A stretch of 8,200 bases of DNA from Paenibacillus sp. FSL H7-0331 (lineage in GTDB: Bacteria; Bacillota; Bacilli; Paenibacillales; NBRC-103111). The stretch is from the NCBI RefSeq assembly GCF_001956045.1, contig NZ_MRTH01000089.1, forward strand, positions 1 through 8,200. The letters run 5' to 3'. Within the stretch, counting starts at the first letter, position 1. Every line of letters starts with the position of its first letter. The notes under the pieces are model-generated. The model searched no databases. It worked only from the letters and a program-made list of their open reading frames with translations, and was not told the origin of the DNA. This document shows, piece by piece, positions 1 to 7,600 of this stretch. A program made the position numbers and the translations under genes.

Positions 1-177
1 AATTTTCCCTATGGTATTTCCGTCCAGGAACGTTCGAAAATCCCGGACCATGTCCGCCAACTTGGTATAATCAGCCGTTCGTAGGACGATGGAAGAAGCA
101 CTGTTTTTATGAACCGACCGCGAAAGAATGTGAAAATGTATATAATACTTTTTAATTTTATAAACGTAAAGATCTCA
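1..177 (-). other. possible partial coding fragment, unrecognised
   Basis: The minus strand is open from a TGA at about 177-175 down to the window edge (about 57 codons). The part between about 126 and 1 reads like protein (for example VLRTADYTKLADMVRDFRTF). There is no good start codon: the only ATG lies well inside, and no ribosome binding site is visible. The plus strand also has a short open stretch here that stops with TAG at 82-84, so the strand itself is uncertain. I do not recognise a family. It could be the end of a gene lying outside the window or chance open sequence. Confidence 0.2.
141..146 (+). promoter_or_regulatory. isolated consensus -10 hexamer (TATAAT)
   Basis: A perfect TATAAT lies in an AT-rich stretch (about 130-172). 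No convincing -35 hexamer sits 16-18 bases upstream (the sequence there is GC-rich), and the nearest plus-strand gene starts more than 400 bases downstream, beyond a terminator. It is recorded as a candidate only and may simply reflect local AT richness. Confidence 0.15.
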
Positions 178-193
178 GGATCACTTATCCAGA

Positions 194-222
194 CTTGTCA
201 CAGTCATGTGTTGGTTGACAAG
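194..222. repeat. inverted CTTGTCA / TGACAAG pair, left edge of palindrome cluster
   Basis: CTTGTCA at 194-200 is inverted as TGACAAG at 216-222 with 15 bases between. The right half is also the left arm of the next palindromic element. The sequence TTGTCAC(A/G)GTCAT at 195-206 recurs directly near 285-297, showing that a larger unit has been repeated across 190-300. Confidence 0.5.
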
Positions 223-290
223 AACTTTATCTCATTAAGTGCCGCGTAAATCGGGGCTTCTTTGGGTTTAGTGGAATAAAGTTGTTGTCA
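216..290. repeat. palindromic element 1, terminator-like core
   Basis: TGACAAGAACTTTAT (216-230) is inverted at 276-290 as ATAAAGTTGTTGTCA, with 14 of 15 positions matching. The 75-base unit encloses an imperfect GC hairpin (about 236-260, halves around AAGTGCCGCG and CGGGGCTT) followed by a T-rich stretch. It resembles element 2 (341-413) in arms, length and core, so the two form a small family. It could be a MITE- or REP-like intergenic repeat, or a pair of protein binding sites around a terminator. No transposase or other mobility gene is visible. Confidence 0.6.
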
Positions 291-340
291 CGGTCATTAT
301 TCGGAAACTATACCAACGTGACAGGCCTTCCGATGTCGGA

Positions 341-413
341 TGACAAGAACGTTAGCCGAATGAAGTCTTCTTGAATTGCGGGCTTTATTTATGATCGGAT
401 CAAGTTCTTGTCA
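341..413. repeat. palindromic element 2, terminator-like core
   Basis: TGACAAGAAC (341-350) is perfectly inverted as GTTCTTGTCA (404-413); the match extends to 11 bases with flanking A340 and T414. The interior has a weak hairpin (AAGTCT against GGGCTT, about 363-386) followed by TTTATTT, the same plan as element 1 and as the terminator at 451-479. A further TTTGTCA follows directly at 414-420, so this half-site is locally repeated. Confidence 0.6.
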
Positions 414-450
414 TTTGTCAGGTATCGGAAGTCAACATTATTGTTACATC

Positions 451-479
451 AAAAGTCGCTTAAATTGCGGCTTTTTTTT
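451..479 (+). terminator. Rho-independent terminator in a degenerate third palindrome unit
   Basis: AAAAGTCGC (451-459) pairs with GCGGCTTTT (467-475), with one T-G wobble, around the loop TTAAATT. Eight T residues run from 472 to 479. A right arm GTTCTTGTCA follows at 493-502, as in element 2, but the matching left arm is lost, so this looks like a decayed third copy. It would stop transcription entering the 583-4206 gene from upstream; no intact upstream gene is seen in the window. Confidence 0.75.
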
Positions 480-531
480 GTTATGTAATAAGGTTCTTGT
501 CATCAGTCGATGTCAAGATCAAGCGAGGTGA

Positions 532-582
532 ACCGTACCACAAATAGGGGGGGATGGCAGTCTGGGGAATCCTTACGTCATT
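532..582 (+). pseudogene. in-frame remnant upstream of ATG 583, with a 7-G tract
   Basis: Read in frame with the 583-4206 gene, this stretch translates as TVPQIGGDGSLGNPYVI, continuing directly into MTAQDLDNIR. The GGDGSLGNPY lead-in is what usually precedes such GLUG regions in full-length secreted proteins, so the coding sequence once extended further upstream. It is closed by TGA at 529-531. A run of seven G residues (547-553) is a plausible frameshift site, but neither of the other frames upstream encodes a recognisable signal peptide within the available sequence. Confidence 0.55.
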
Positions 583-3500
583 ATGACGGCGCAGGATCTG
601 GATAACATTCGGGATGCCTTGTCCATGCACTATAAGCTTGGTGCAGACATCGATCTGTCCTCGATTCCAAACTGGGTACCAATCGGAACTTATCCTCTCA
701 GCCCTTTTGGCGGGAATTTTGATGGCGGTCATTATACGATTAGCAACATGACCATCGATACTTCTTTAGACTTTGTAGGTTTGTTCGGGTATGCTCAATC
801 CGCTAACGCAGGTACAACCCTAACAACGATCAAAAATGTGCGGATGGAGAATGTGAATATAACGAGCCGTGGTTCAGCTGTTAACGTTGGAGGATTGGCA
901 GGAATTACCGATGCTTGGACTTTAGTGGATCGTGTTTCTGTGAGTGGTACAATAACCGGCGTAGGTTCTTACGTTGGTGGTATATCAGGGCAATCGATCA
1001 ATACTGTGTCCAACAGCGACGCGCATGTTCATATAAACGGCAATTTTGGTCGTGGTGCAGGGGGATTAGTCGGGTACAGTAATAACGACATTACACAAAG
1101 CTATGCAACCGGCGATGTGAAAGTGACCGGCAACAATAATAAGGCTGGGGGGCTGATCGGAGATCATTATGGGGAAATATCCAACAGCTATGCAACCGGC
1201 CACATTGAAGCTAGTAATGGCAATAGTTCTGTAGGTGGGTTGATAGGGACTATCGGTCGTACCATTAAGAACAGCTATACGTCGGGGAAGCTGATTAAAG
1301 CTTCCGGAACCGGATATATCGGGGGCTTGATTGGTGAAAGTAACAATCCCTTCCCCCCCTATACCATCACCAAATCTTATTGGAATGCAACAGATAATCC
1401 GGTTCTGACCACTTTGGGAATGGAGCCGGGAACGGACGGGGCGGTTCAGAAGTCTGACATGAAGGATATGATTGCTTTAGGAGGCTGGGACTCGGCGGTT
1501 TGGGGCATTCAGGAAGGGGTCAGCACCCCATACTTGAAGACCTTTTCACCCGTGTTAAGGGTCGCGCCTATTTCAGCTACTTATTTCACTGAGCCGGCCG
1601 GCAATGAGCTTCAGGTTTCGGGTCATGTCCGGGATGGAAGCATCGGTGAGCCTTTGACGATCAGCATAGAGATAAAAAATAGTACGAATGCAAAAGTAAC
1701 CGATTATGTATATGAAATGCCGGCTACAGGAGACAAGAAGACATTTACATGGCAAACGTTGATCGATGATCAACGTTACCCGGCAGGAGCGTATACGCTG
1801 AATATTAGGGTGAACGATACGGTCGCGGTACATGAACAACTGCAATCATTCCCATTCAATGTGCAGGACACAACCGCGCCTTCTGTGCCGATCATCATGA
1901 GCCCGACGAGCGGACAGGTGCTGGGGCAGTCCATGCCCACGATCAGTGGCACGGCAGAAGCTGGAAGCACGGTGACGGTTGTGCTGGACGGCAATGTGGC
2001 GGGAACGGCAACGGCGGATGCAAGCGGGAACTGGACACGGACGCTGTCATCGGCGCTGAGCGAAGGCGCGCACTCCGTGCAGGCGAGAGCGACAGACGCG
2101 GCAGGGAATGTGGGCACGCTTTCGACAGCACGTGCATTTACAGTGGATACAATCGCACCGACGGCAGCGGTTTCCAGCGCGGGAGGCGCCGTCAACGCAC
2201 CTTTCCCTGTAACCATCACCTTTAGTGAAGCTGTTCAGGGCTTTACGGAGAATGATATGGTCATCGAGAATGGATCCGTATCGAATTTGGTTACCGTGAC
2301 CTCGACAACGTATTCGGCTACCGTGAGCCCGACGACTAGCGGGCAAGCCGTGAAGGTAAGGGTAGCTGCAGGGGCTGTAACGGATGCTGCGGGCAACACT
2401 AATCCTCAGTCAAATACATGGCTTGTACAGTATGATACGACCAAGCCGGTTGCCGTATTCGGCAATTTTACGCAGGGCCAACTTTTTAATGTACCGCCTG
2501 CAGCGGTTACGGTTTCTGTCTACGAAGCGGTCTATTGGACTGCAGGAGGAGCCCAGTTACATGCAGGGAATGCATTGACGCTCATCAGCATGGAGAAGGA
2601 CGGTGCAGCCTTTACAGCTTATACGGCAAGCTTTGATGCGCTAGCGCACGTATTCACTCTAAGTTTGAACGGCGCCGTGCAAGATGGGAAGTATGCAGTA
2701 TTGGTAGCCGGGAATGTGGTGAGAAATGTATACCATAATATTCTCGATGCAGCTCGTGCAAGCTTTACTATCGATCAGACCCCGCCTGCGGCACCTGCAC
2801 TCGTAACACCAGCGAATGGCGAGTGGATGAAGGATTCTGTAGCGACGATCAGTGGAACAGCGGAGGCAGGAGCAATGGTGACCATCCGGCTGGATGGAGC
2901 GACTACAGCGACGGTAACGGCATTAGGAGATGGAAGCTGGACATGGACGCCAAGCGCAGCACTGGCCGAAGGTGCGCATACGGTGAGTGTAAGCGCAACG
3001 GATGCGGCAGGGAATACGGGTAGTTTTACGGCGGAGCGTACGTTTACGGTAGATACGCAGCCTCCGGTTATCACGCTCCTGGGTGACGTTTCCCTTGTCC
3101 TCACAGCAGGTGATGCTTTTGTCGACCCTGGCGCGACGGCTTCCGATAGCTTAGAGGGGAATCTACCGGTTACGGCGACAGGCAGCGTAGACAATCAGAC
3201 CCCGGGAGCTTATCTATTGCGATACAACGTACAGGATAGCTCGGGTAATGCGGCTGCGGAAGTCACGCGAGAAGTCCATGTGAATGCCAGGAGAGGTAGT
3301 TCGGGCGGTCATTCGTCCAGTGTGGGTCCATCAGGAAATGCGGATCTCGAGCAGCTTAGGGTGAAGGTCGGCGGAAATGAACTGGGGTTAACCCCGGCAT
3401 TTGCTGCGGGAACGACAAGCTACAGGGTCGAAACATCGGCGGCACAGGTAGAAATACAGGCGATCCTAGCAGATATAAATGCGGTCGTAACACTGCGTAA

Positions 3501-4206
3501 AGAAACCTATACCGGGGCAAAATCAGTATCTCTTGACGAAGGGGACAATGGATTTGAGATTACCGTAAAAGCGGTGAACGGCACGATCAAGACCTACAGC
3601 CTGACGGTTCACCGTCAGAAGGTAGTTGAGACGCCGCCAGTACCAACGGTGAGTCAGATATGTACGTTTAGTGACATCAAGGGTCATTGGGCAGAGCTTC
3701 AAATTTGTGAAGCGGCGGGGAAGGGCATTGTAGAAGGTGATTCCAGGGCGGTATTCCGTCCGCAAGGGCTGGTTACGCGAGTGGAATTTGCAGCTATGCT
3801 GCTGCGTATACAAGGAATCTCTCCCGGTCGGGGAGAAGCAGTCAAGCTGTCCTTTACCGATAACGATAGCATCTCCATTTGGGCAAAAAATACAGTAAGC
3901 AATGCGGTGGAGAGCGGCATACTGGAGGGGTACCCTGACGGTACACTCCGACCGCAGCAGACGGTCAGCCGATCGGAAATGGCCGCCATGATGGCAAGAG
4001 CCATGAAGTGGAATATTGACCGTACACAAATAACTCCGTTTTCCGATGATGCGCAAATACCGGATTGGGCAAAAGGATACATCCATTATGCTTTTCAGCG
4101 CGGATTGTTGGAAGGACGGGAAGGCAATCAATTTATTCCGGAAGGACAAGCGACAAGAGCGGAAGCGGCAGTCGTCGTCCTCCGCTTGTGGAAAACATTA
4201 CAATAA
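583..4206 (+). CDS. SLH-anchored multidomain surface protein (GLUG, Ig-like, cadherin-like), probably 5'-truncated
   Basis: A 1207-residue extracellular protein, counted from the first in-frame ATG. About residues 1-60 resemble the lead-in of GLUG proteins. GLUG repeats follow at 101-270 (VGGLAG, VGGISG, AGGLVG, AGGLIG, VGGLIG, IGGLIG, with NSYATG strands, ending SYWNAT). Residues 325-428 form an unassigned beta-rich segment. Ig-like modules lie at 429-524 and 732-824 (each with TISGTAEAG, ATDAAGN, FTVDT), with a third type at 525-618. Residues 827-902 resemble a DUF5011/HYR-type module and 921-1011 a cadherin-like beta-sandwich. A Ser/Gly linker spans about 903-920. Three SLH domains (about 1026-1075, 1090-1140, 1152-1205) with VTRVE, VSRSE and ATRAE motifs should bind secondary cell-wall polymer. 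The only two cysteines, C1027 and C1042, are in the first SLH. No signal peptide or Shine-Dalgarno sequence precedes ATG 583, and the in-frame codons before it still read as GLUG lead-in, back to a TGA at 529-531. The native start is therefore probably lost or frameshifted. Ligand unknown. Confidence 0.85.
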   Translation: MTAQDLDNIRDALSMHYKLGADIDLSSIPNWVPIGTYPLSPFGGNFDGGHYTISNMTIDTSLDFVGLFGYAQSANAGTTLTTIKNVRMENVNITSRGSAVNVGGLAGITDAWTLVDRVSVSGTITGVGSYVGGISGQSINTVSNSDAHVHINGNFGRGAGGLVGYSNNDITQSYATGDVKVTGNNNKAGGLIGDHYGEISNSYATGHIEASNGNSSVGGLIGTIGRTIKNSYTSGKLIKASGTGYIGGLIGESNNPFPPYTITKSYWNATDNPVLTTLGMEPGTDGAVQKSDMKDMIALGGWDSAVWGIQEGVSTPYLKTFSPVLRVAPISATYFTEPAGNELQVSGHVRDGSIGEPLTISIEIKNSTNAKVTDYVYEMPATGDKKTFTWQTLIDDQRYPAGAYTLNIRVNDTVAVHEQLQSFPFNVQDTTAPSVPIIMSPTSGQVLGQSMPTISGTAEAGSTVTVVLDGNVAGTATADASGNWTRTLSSALSEGAHSVQARATDAAGNVGTLSTARAFTVDTIAPTAAVSSAGGAVNAPFPVTITFSEAVQGFTENDMVIENGSVSNLVTVTSTTYSATVSPTTSGQAVKVRVAAGAVTDAAGNTNPQSNTWLVQYDTTKPVAVFGNFTQGQLFNVPPAAVTVSVYEAVYWTAGGAQLHAGNALTLISMEKDGAAFTAYTASFDALAHVFTLSLNGAVQDGKYAVLVAGNVVRNVYHNILDAARASFTIDQTPPAAPALVTPANGEWMKDSVATISGTAEAGAMVTIRLDGATTATVTALGDGSWTWTPSAALAEGAHTVSVSATDAAGNTGSFTAERTFTVDTQPPVITLLGDVSLVLTAGDAFVDPGATASDSLEGNLPVTATGSVDNQTPGAYLLRYNVQDSSGNAAAEVTREVHVNARRGSSGGHSSSVGPSGNADLEQLRVKVGGNELGLTPAFAAGTTSYRVETSAAQVEIQAILADINAVVTLRKETYTGAKSVSLDEGDNGFEITVKAVNGTIKTYSLTVHRQKVVETPPVPTVSQICTFSDIKGHWAELQICEAAGKGIVEGDSRAVFRPQGLVTRVEFAAMLLRIQGISPGRGEAVKLSFTDNDSISIWAKNTVSNAVESGILEGYPDGTLRPQQTVSRSEMAAMMARAMKWNIDRTQITPFSDDAQIPDWAKGYIHYAFQRGLLEGREGNQFIPEGQATRAEAAVVVLRLWKTLQ
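1867..2154 (+). repeat. Ig-like module copy A inside the SLH protein
   Basis: Residues 429-524 match residues 732-824 (2776-3054): TISGTAEAG, then a beta-rich stretch with LDG, LSEGAH or LAEGAH, ATDAAGN and FTVDT. Similarity is visible in nucleotides too (ACGATCAGTGG at the start of both). The region is clearly more GC-rich than the six-copy repeat of the downstream gene. Such modules usually act as stalk or spacer domains. Confidence 0.7.
2776..3054 (+). repeat. Ig-like module copy B inside the SLH protein
   Basis: Residues 732-824 are the second copy of the Ig-like module at 1867-2154, about 900 bases downstream. A different Ig-like type (residues 525-618) and an unassigned beta-rich segment (619-731) separate them. 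The duplicates are diverged, so this is not a recent tandem duplication. Confidence 0.7.
3658..4197 (+). other. three SLH cell-wall anchoring domains
   Basis: These encode residues 1026-1205. Domain 1 has FSDIKGHWA, a helix, FRPQG and TRVE. Domain 2 has FTDNDSISIWA, GYPDGTLRPQ and SRSE. Domain 3 has FSDDAQIPDWA, FIPEG and TRAE. SLH triplets of this form fold as a pseudo-trimer and in the family bind pyruvylated secondary cell-wall polymer. Domain 1 lacks the GYPDGT loop (it has EGDSRAVFRP) and carries two cysteines 15 residues apart, which is unusual for SLH domains. Confidence 0.85.
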
Positions 4207-4282
4207 TCGGCTGACCTGTCGGTATAGAATATTAGAATTTTGATTTGACCTACACAACCCACTTTTTTCTTACAAATGGTTA
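4207..4282. other. intergenic stretch after the SLH gene
   Basis: No strong intrinsic terminator is visible directly after the stop codon at 4204-4206; the sequence is AT-rich without a clear GC stem. Transcription could therefore run on into the BTAD remnant and end at the terminator at 4483-4515. Confidence 0.3.
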
Positions 4283-4475
4283 ATGGACGATTCAGTAATA
4301 CGTCTGCTTAAGACGATACGCGAGATGACGGGGGACAAAAGAATTAACTGTCCTGTATAACGCTTATGTTCGGTTTCTTGTCCGGGAGCTTGGCATGCGT
4401 CCGTGCGAGGAACTGATTCATTTATACGACATACTGTTACGCAGGCTTAGTGATAAAAAAAATAATTTATGTTAG
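4283..4475 (+). pseudogene. decayed C-terminal fragment of a BTAD-type transcriptional regulator, frameshifted
   Basis: Two overlapping frames together read as the end of a bacterial transcriptional activator domain (BTAD), the TPR-like helical domain found in SARP/AfsR-type regulators and in some response regulators. Frame 1 (from 4283) gives SVIRLLKTIREMTGDK and then runs to a TAA at 4358-4360. Frame 2 (from about 4338) gives ELTVLYNAYVRFL, VRELGMRPCEELIHLY and DILLRRL and stops at TAG 4473-4475. Removing one A from the AAAA run at 4337-4340 joins them as MTGDKELTVLYNAY, which fits the family pattern around its ELG-x-x-P-x-E-E motif. No DNA-binding domain, ribosome binding site or plausible start is present, so this is a relic and not a working regulator. 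The family call rests on motif recognition of about 60 residues. Confidence 0.5.
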
Positions 4476-4482
4476 CTGACTT

Positions 4483-4515
4483 AGCCGCGAAGCCTTGATG
4501 CTGTGCGGTTTTTTT
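4483..4515 (+). terminator. Rho-independent terminator
   Basis: AGCCGC (4483-4488) pairs with GCGGTT (4505-4510). An inner AGC/GCT pairing closes a CTTGAT loop, and seven T residues run from 4509 to 4515. It lies eight bases after the stop codon of the BTAD remnant, as expected for that gene's own terminator. It should also isolate the gene starting at 4632 from upstream transcription, implying a promoter between 4516 and about 4610. Confidence 0.8.
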
Positions 4516-4618
4516 CATTTTAAGGCCGGATCTTTCATTATTCTTTTATTTGGCCGTAGTACACTTACATTAGCGATAGATGATTTAGAAGCAAAATGCT
4601 ATTTGTAAATATGAATAC

Positions 4619-4623
4619 AGGAG
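4619..4623 (+). promoter_or_regulatory. ribosome binding site of the six-repeat protein
   Basis: AGGAG lies eight bases before the ATG at 4632, a standard Bacillota arrangement. This, with the signal peptide that follows, fixes the start codon. The 4516-4618 leader is AT-rich, but I see no -35/-10 pair with good spacing. Confidence 0.8.
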
Positions 4624-4631
4624 TGAAAGAT

Positions 4632-7600
4632 ATGTTTGTTCAAAGGACCCCCCGTTTAATGAGTACGATACTAAAAGGAGTTACGGTTCCTTTATTAGTG
4701 GGGTTAATGATGTTTTATTTATTTACGTCTTTGATAACGTCGCCTGTATTAGCCGATGGACCCGACGGAAGTTGGACGGAATGTGCTACAGAAGGCGCCA
4801 ATTGCAGCTTTCCGGGGACGAAAGAAGTGCGATTATGGGGAACAGGTACCAATTACGGCTTTATTTCCAGAATATTCACGGATAGTACAGCTTGTACAGT
4901 TGGTGCTTTCGGTAATGATCCTGCAGTTGGAATTACTAAAAGGTGTTACTACCGTGACGTACAGTTTGATAGTGGAGTGACGGCAGTCGTTAGCGGGCTT
5001 AATAATAAAGTGACGTTTACATTTCATACATATGCTATACAGGCAGGTACTTTAGATGAGTTGAAGAGTAAGATTACAGTTAAAAAAACAGGTGATTCTA
5101 CCTATACAGCTCTAGGTGCAGAAGATATAGTTGCCAACCTAACATCTACGGCTACGTCGAGTACGCTTGAAATCAACTTCAAGGACCCGTTAGTTGGTAT
5201 GGAGAACTCCATACAGATAGCTCCTGAGGCATTCAAGGATAGCAATGGCAGTCTAATAGTCATATCGGTTACGTCTTTATTAGTAGTAGGCGATACACCA
5301 GACGCCAGCTTTGGCTGGACGAATTGTGCTGCAGATGGACAAGTATGTGGATTTTATGGGAGGAAAGAAGTGCGATACTGGGGAACGGGCACTCCTGTAC
5401 CTAATTATGGCTATATATCTAAAATCATTACAGGTAGTGGCGGTAATGTATGTACACTGTTTGCTTTCGGTACTACCGATCCTGCGCCGGGATCGACTAA
5501 AAGGTGTTACTACCGTGACGTACAGCTTGATAATGAAATAACGACAGTCGTTAGCGGACTTAATAATAAAGTGACATTTACATTTCCGACATTTGCTATA
5601 CAGGCCGGCACTTTAGCAGAATTGAAGAGTAAGATTACAGTTAAAAAAACAGGTGATTCTGCCTACACAGCTCTAGGTGCAGAAGATACAGTTGCGAACC
5701 CGACAACTACGGCTACGTTGAGTACGCTTGAAATCAAACTTAAGGATACGTTAGTAGGTTCTGGAAACTCCATACAGATAGCTCCCGGGGCATTCAAGGA
5801 TAACAATGGCCAGACCATATATATACCAGTTTCATCCTCTTTAACGTTGTTAGGCCTTGGGCCCGACGGTAGTATTGGTTGGACGGATTGTGCTGCAGAT
5901 GGCGGAAAATGCAACTTTTCTGGAAGGAAAGAAGTGAGATACTGGGGAACCGGCGTTCCTGCTGTACCAGCAAATTATGGCTTTATATCTAATATTAGTA
6001 CGGGTGGTATGAACTGTCCCTACTACTCTCTTGATCCTGCATATGGAACTGTTAAAAGGTGTTACTACCGTGACGTACAGCTCGATAGTGCAATGACAGC
6101 AGTCGTTAGCGGAACCAATAATAAAGTGACGTTTACATTTAATACGTATGCCATACAGGCTGGTACTTTAGCAGAATTGAAGAGTAAGATTACAGTTAAA
6201 AAAACAGGTGCTTCTGTCTACACAGCTCTGGGTGCAGAAGATACAGTTGAGAAACTTACATCTACGGCTACGTTGAGTACGCTTGAGATCAACTTCAAGT
6301 ACCCGTTAGTTGGTTCGGAGAACTCCATACAAATAGCTCCTGAGGCATTCAAAGATAGCAATGGCAGTCTGATAGATTTATCCATTAACTCTTCTTTAGC
6401 GTTGTTAGGCAATGGGCCAGACGGTAGCATTGGTTGGACATATTGTGCTGCATTTGGCGAGAATTGCGACTTTGTAGGGACGAAAGAAGTGAGGCTCTGG
6501 GGAATAGGCTCTCCGGCCCTGCCGGCTAATTATGGATTTGTATCTCGAAGTACCAGTAGAATAACATGTTCGCTACTTGCTTTCGGTACTACCGATCCTG
6601 CGCCGGGATCGACTAAAAGATGTTACTATCGTGACGTACAGCCCTATAGTTTAACGAATTCAGTCGTTAGTGGGCTCAATAATAAAGTGACGTTTACATT
6701 TGGTACGCACGCCATACAGGCTGGCACTTTAGATGAATTGAAGAGTAAGATTGAAGTTAAAAAAACAGGTGGTTCTGCCTATACACCTCTAGGTGCAGAA
6801 GATACAGTTGAGAACCCAACATCTAACACGCTTGTAATCAACTTCAAAGACACATTAGTTGGTTCTGAGAACGAGATACTGATAGCTCCCGGGGCATTCA
6901 AAGATAGCGATGGCAAGCCAATCAACTTATCGATTGCGTCACCTTATTTAACATTAGTACCCACTGCACCTGACGGTAGCTATGGTTGGACTGAATGCGC
7001 TCCAGAGAACGGAAAATGTAACTTTTCAGGGAAGAAGGAAGTGAGATTCTGGGGAACTGGGGCTCCTGCTGTACCCGCTAATTATGGCTTCATATCTAAA
7101 TTTTTTACGGATGGTGCGCCATGTAATGGGACTATTTTCGGTAATGATCCTGCACCTGGAACTACGAAAAGGTGTTACTACCGTGACGTACAGCTTGATA
7201 GTGCAATGACAGCAGTTGTTAGTGGACCCAATAATAAAGTGACCTTTACATTTAAAACTTATGCCATACAGGCTGGCACTTTAGATGAATTGAAGAGTAA
7301 GATTACAGTTAAAAAAACAGGTGATTCTGCCTACACAGCTCTGGGTGCAGAAGATACAGTTGCTGCGAACACATCTACGTCTCAGTCGAGTACGTTTGAA
7401 ATTAATTTCAAGGAATCGATGGTTGGTTCGGGAATCTCGATACAGATAGCTCCTGGAGCTTTCAGGGATTGGTATGGCCAATCCATTAACACATCGGTTT
7501 CGTTTTCTTTACTATTATTACCCACTCCGCCAGACGGTAGCATGGGTTGGACTTATTGTTCTGAGGAGAACCAAAATTGCATTTTTTCTGGGATGAAGGA

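Noticed and set aside
1776..2346. Minus-strand open frames opposite the Ig-like region
   Set aside because: These are GC-driven shadows of the Ig-like coding sequence: low-complexity Ala/Ser/Val translations with no recognisable domain.
3523..4149. A 208-codon minus-strand frame opposite the cadherin-like and SLH region
   Set aside because: The plus strand here encodes clear SLH motifs. The minus translation shows no family features and no good start site.
4584..4611. TTTAGA...TAAATA as the promoter of the repeat-protein gene
   Set aside because: The -10 match is poor, and the implied transcription start would fall on the ribosome binding site.
5082..5088. A7 tract as a programmed -1 ribosomal frameshift site
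   Set aside because: The zero frame stays open through all six copies, and no stimulatory structure or useful product in the shifted frame is evident.
4756..5541. Short plus-strand frames at 4756-4980 and 5311-5541
   Set aside because: They are out-of-frame readings of repeat units 1 and 2 that end alike because the DNA is repeated.
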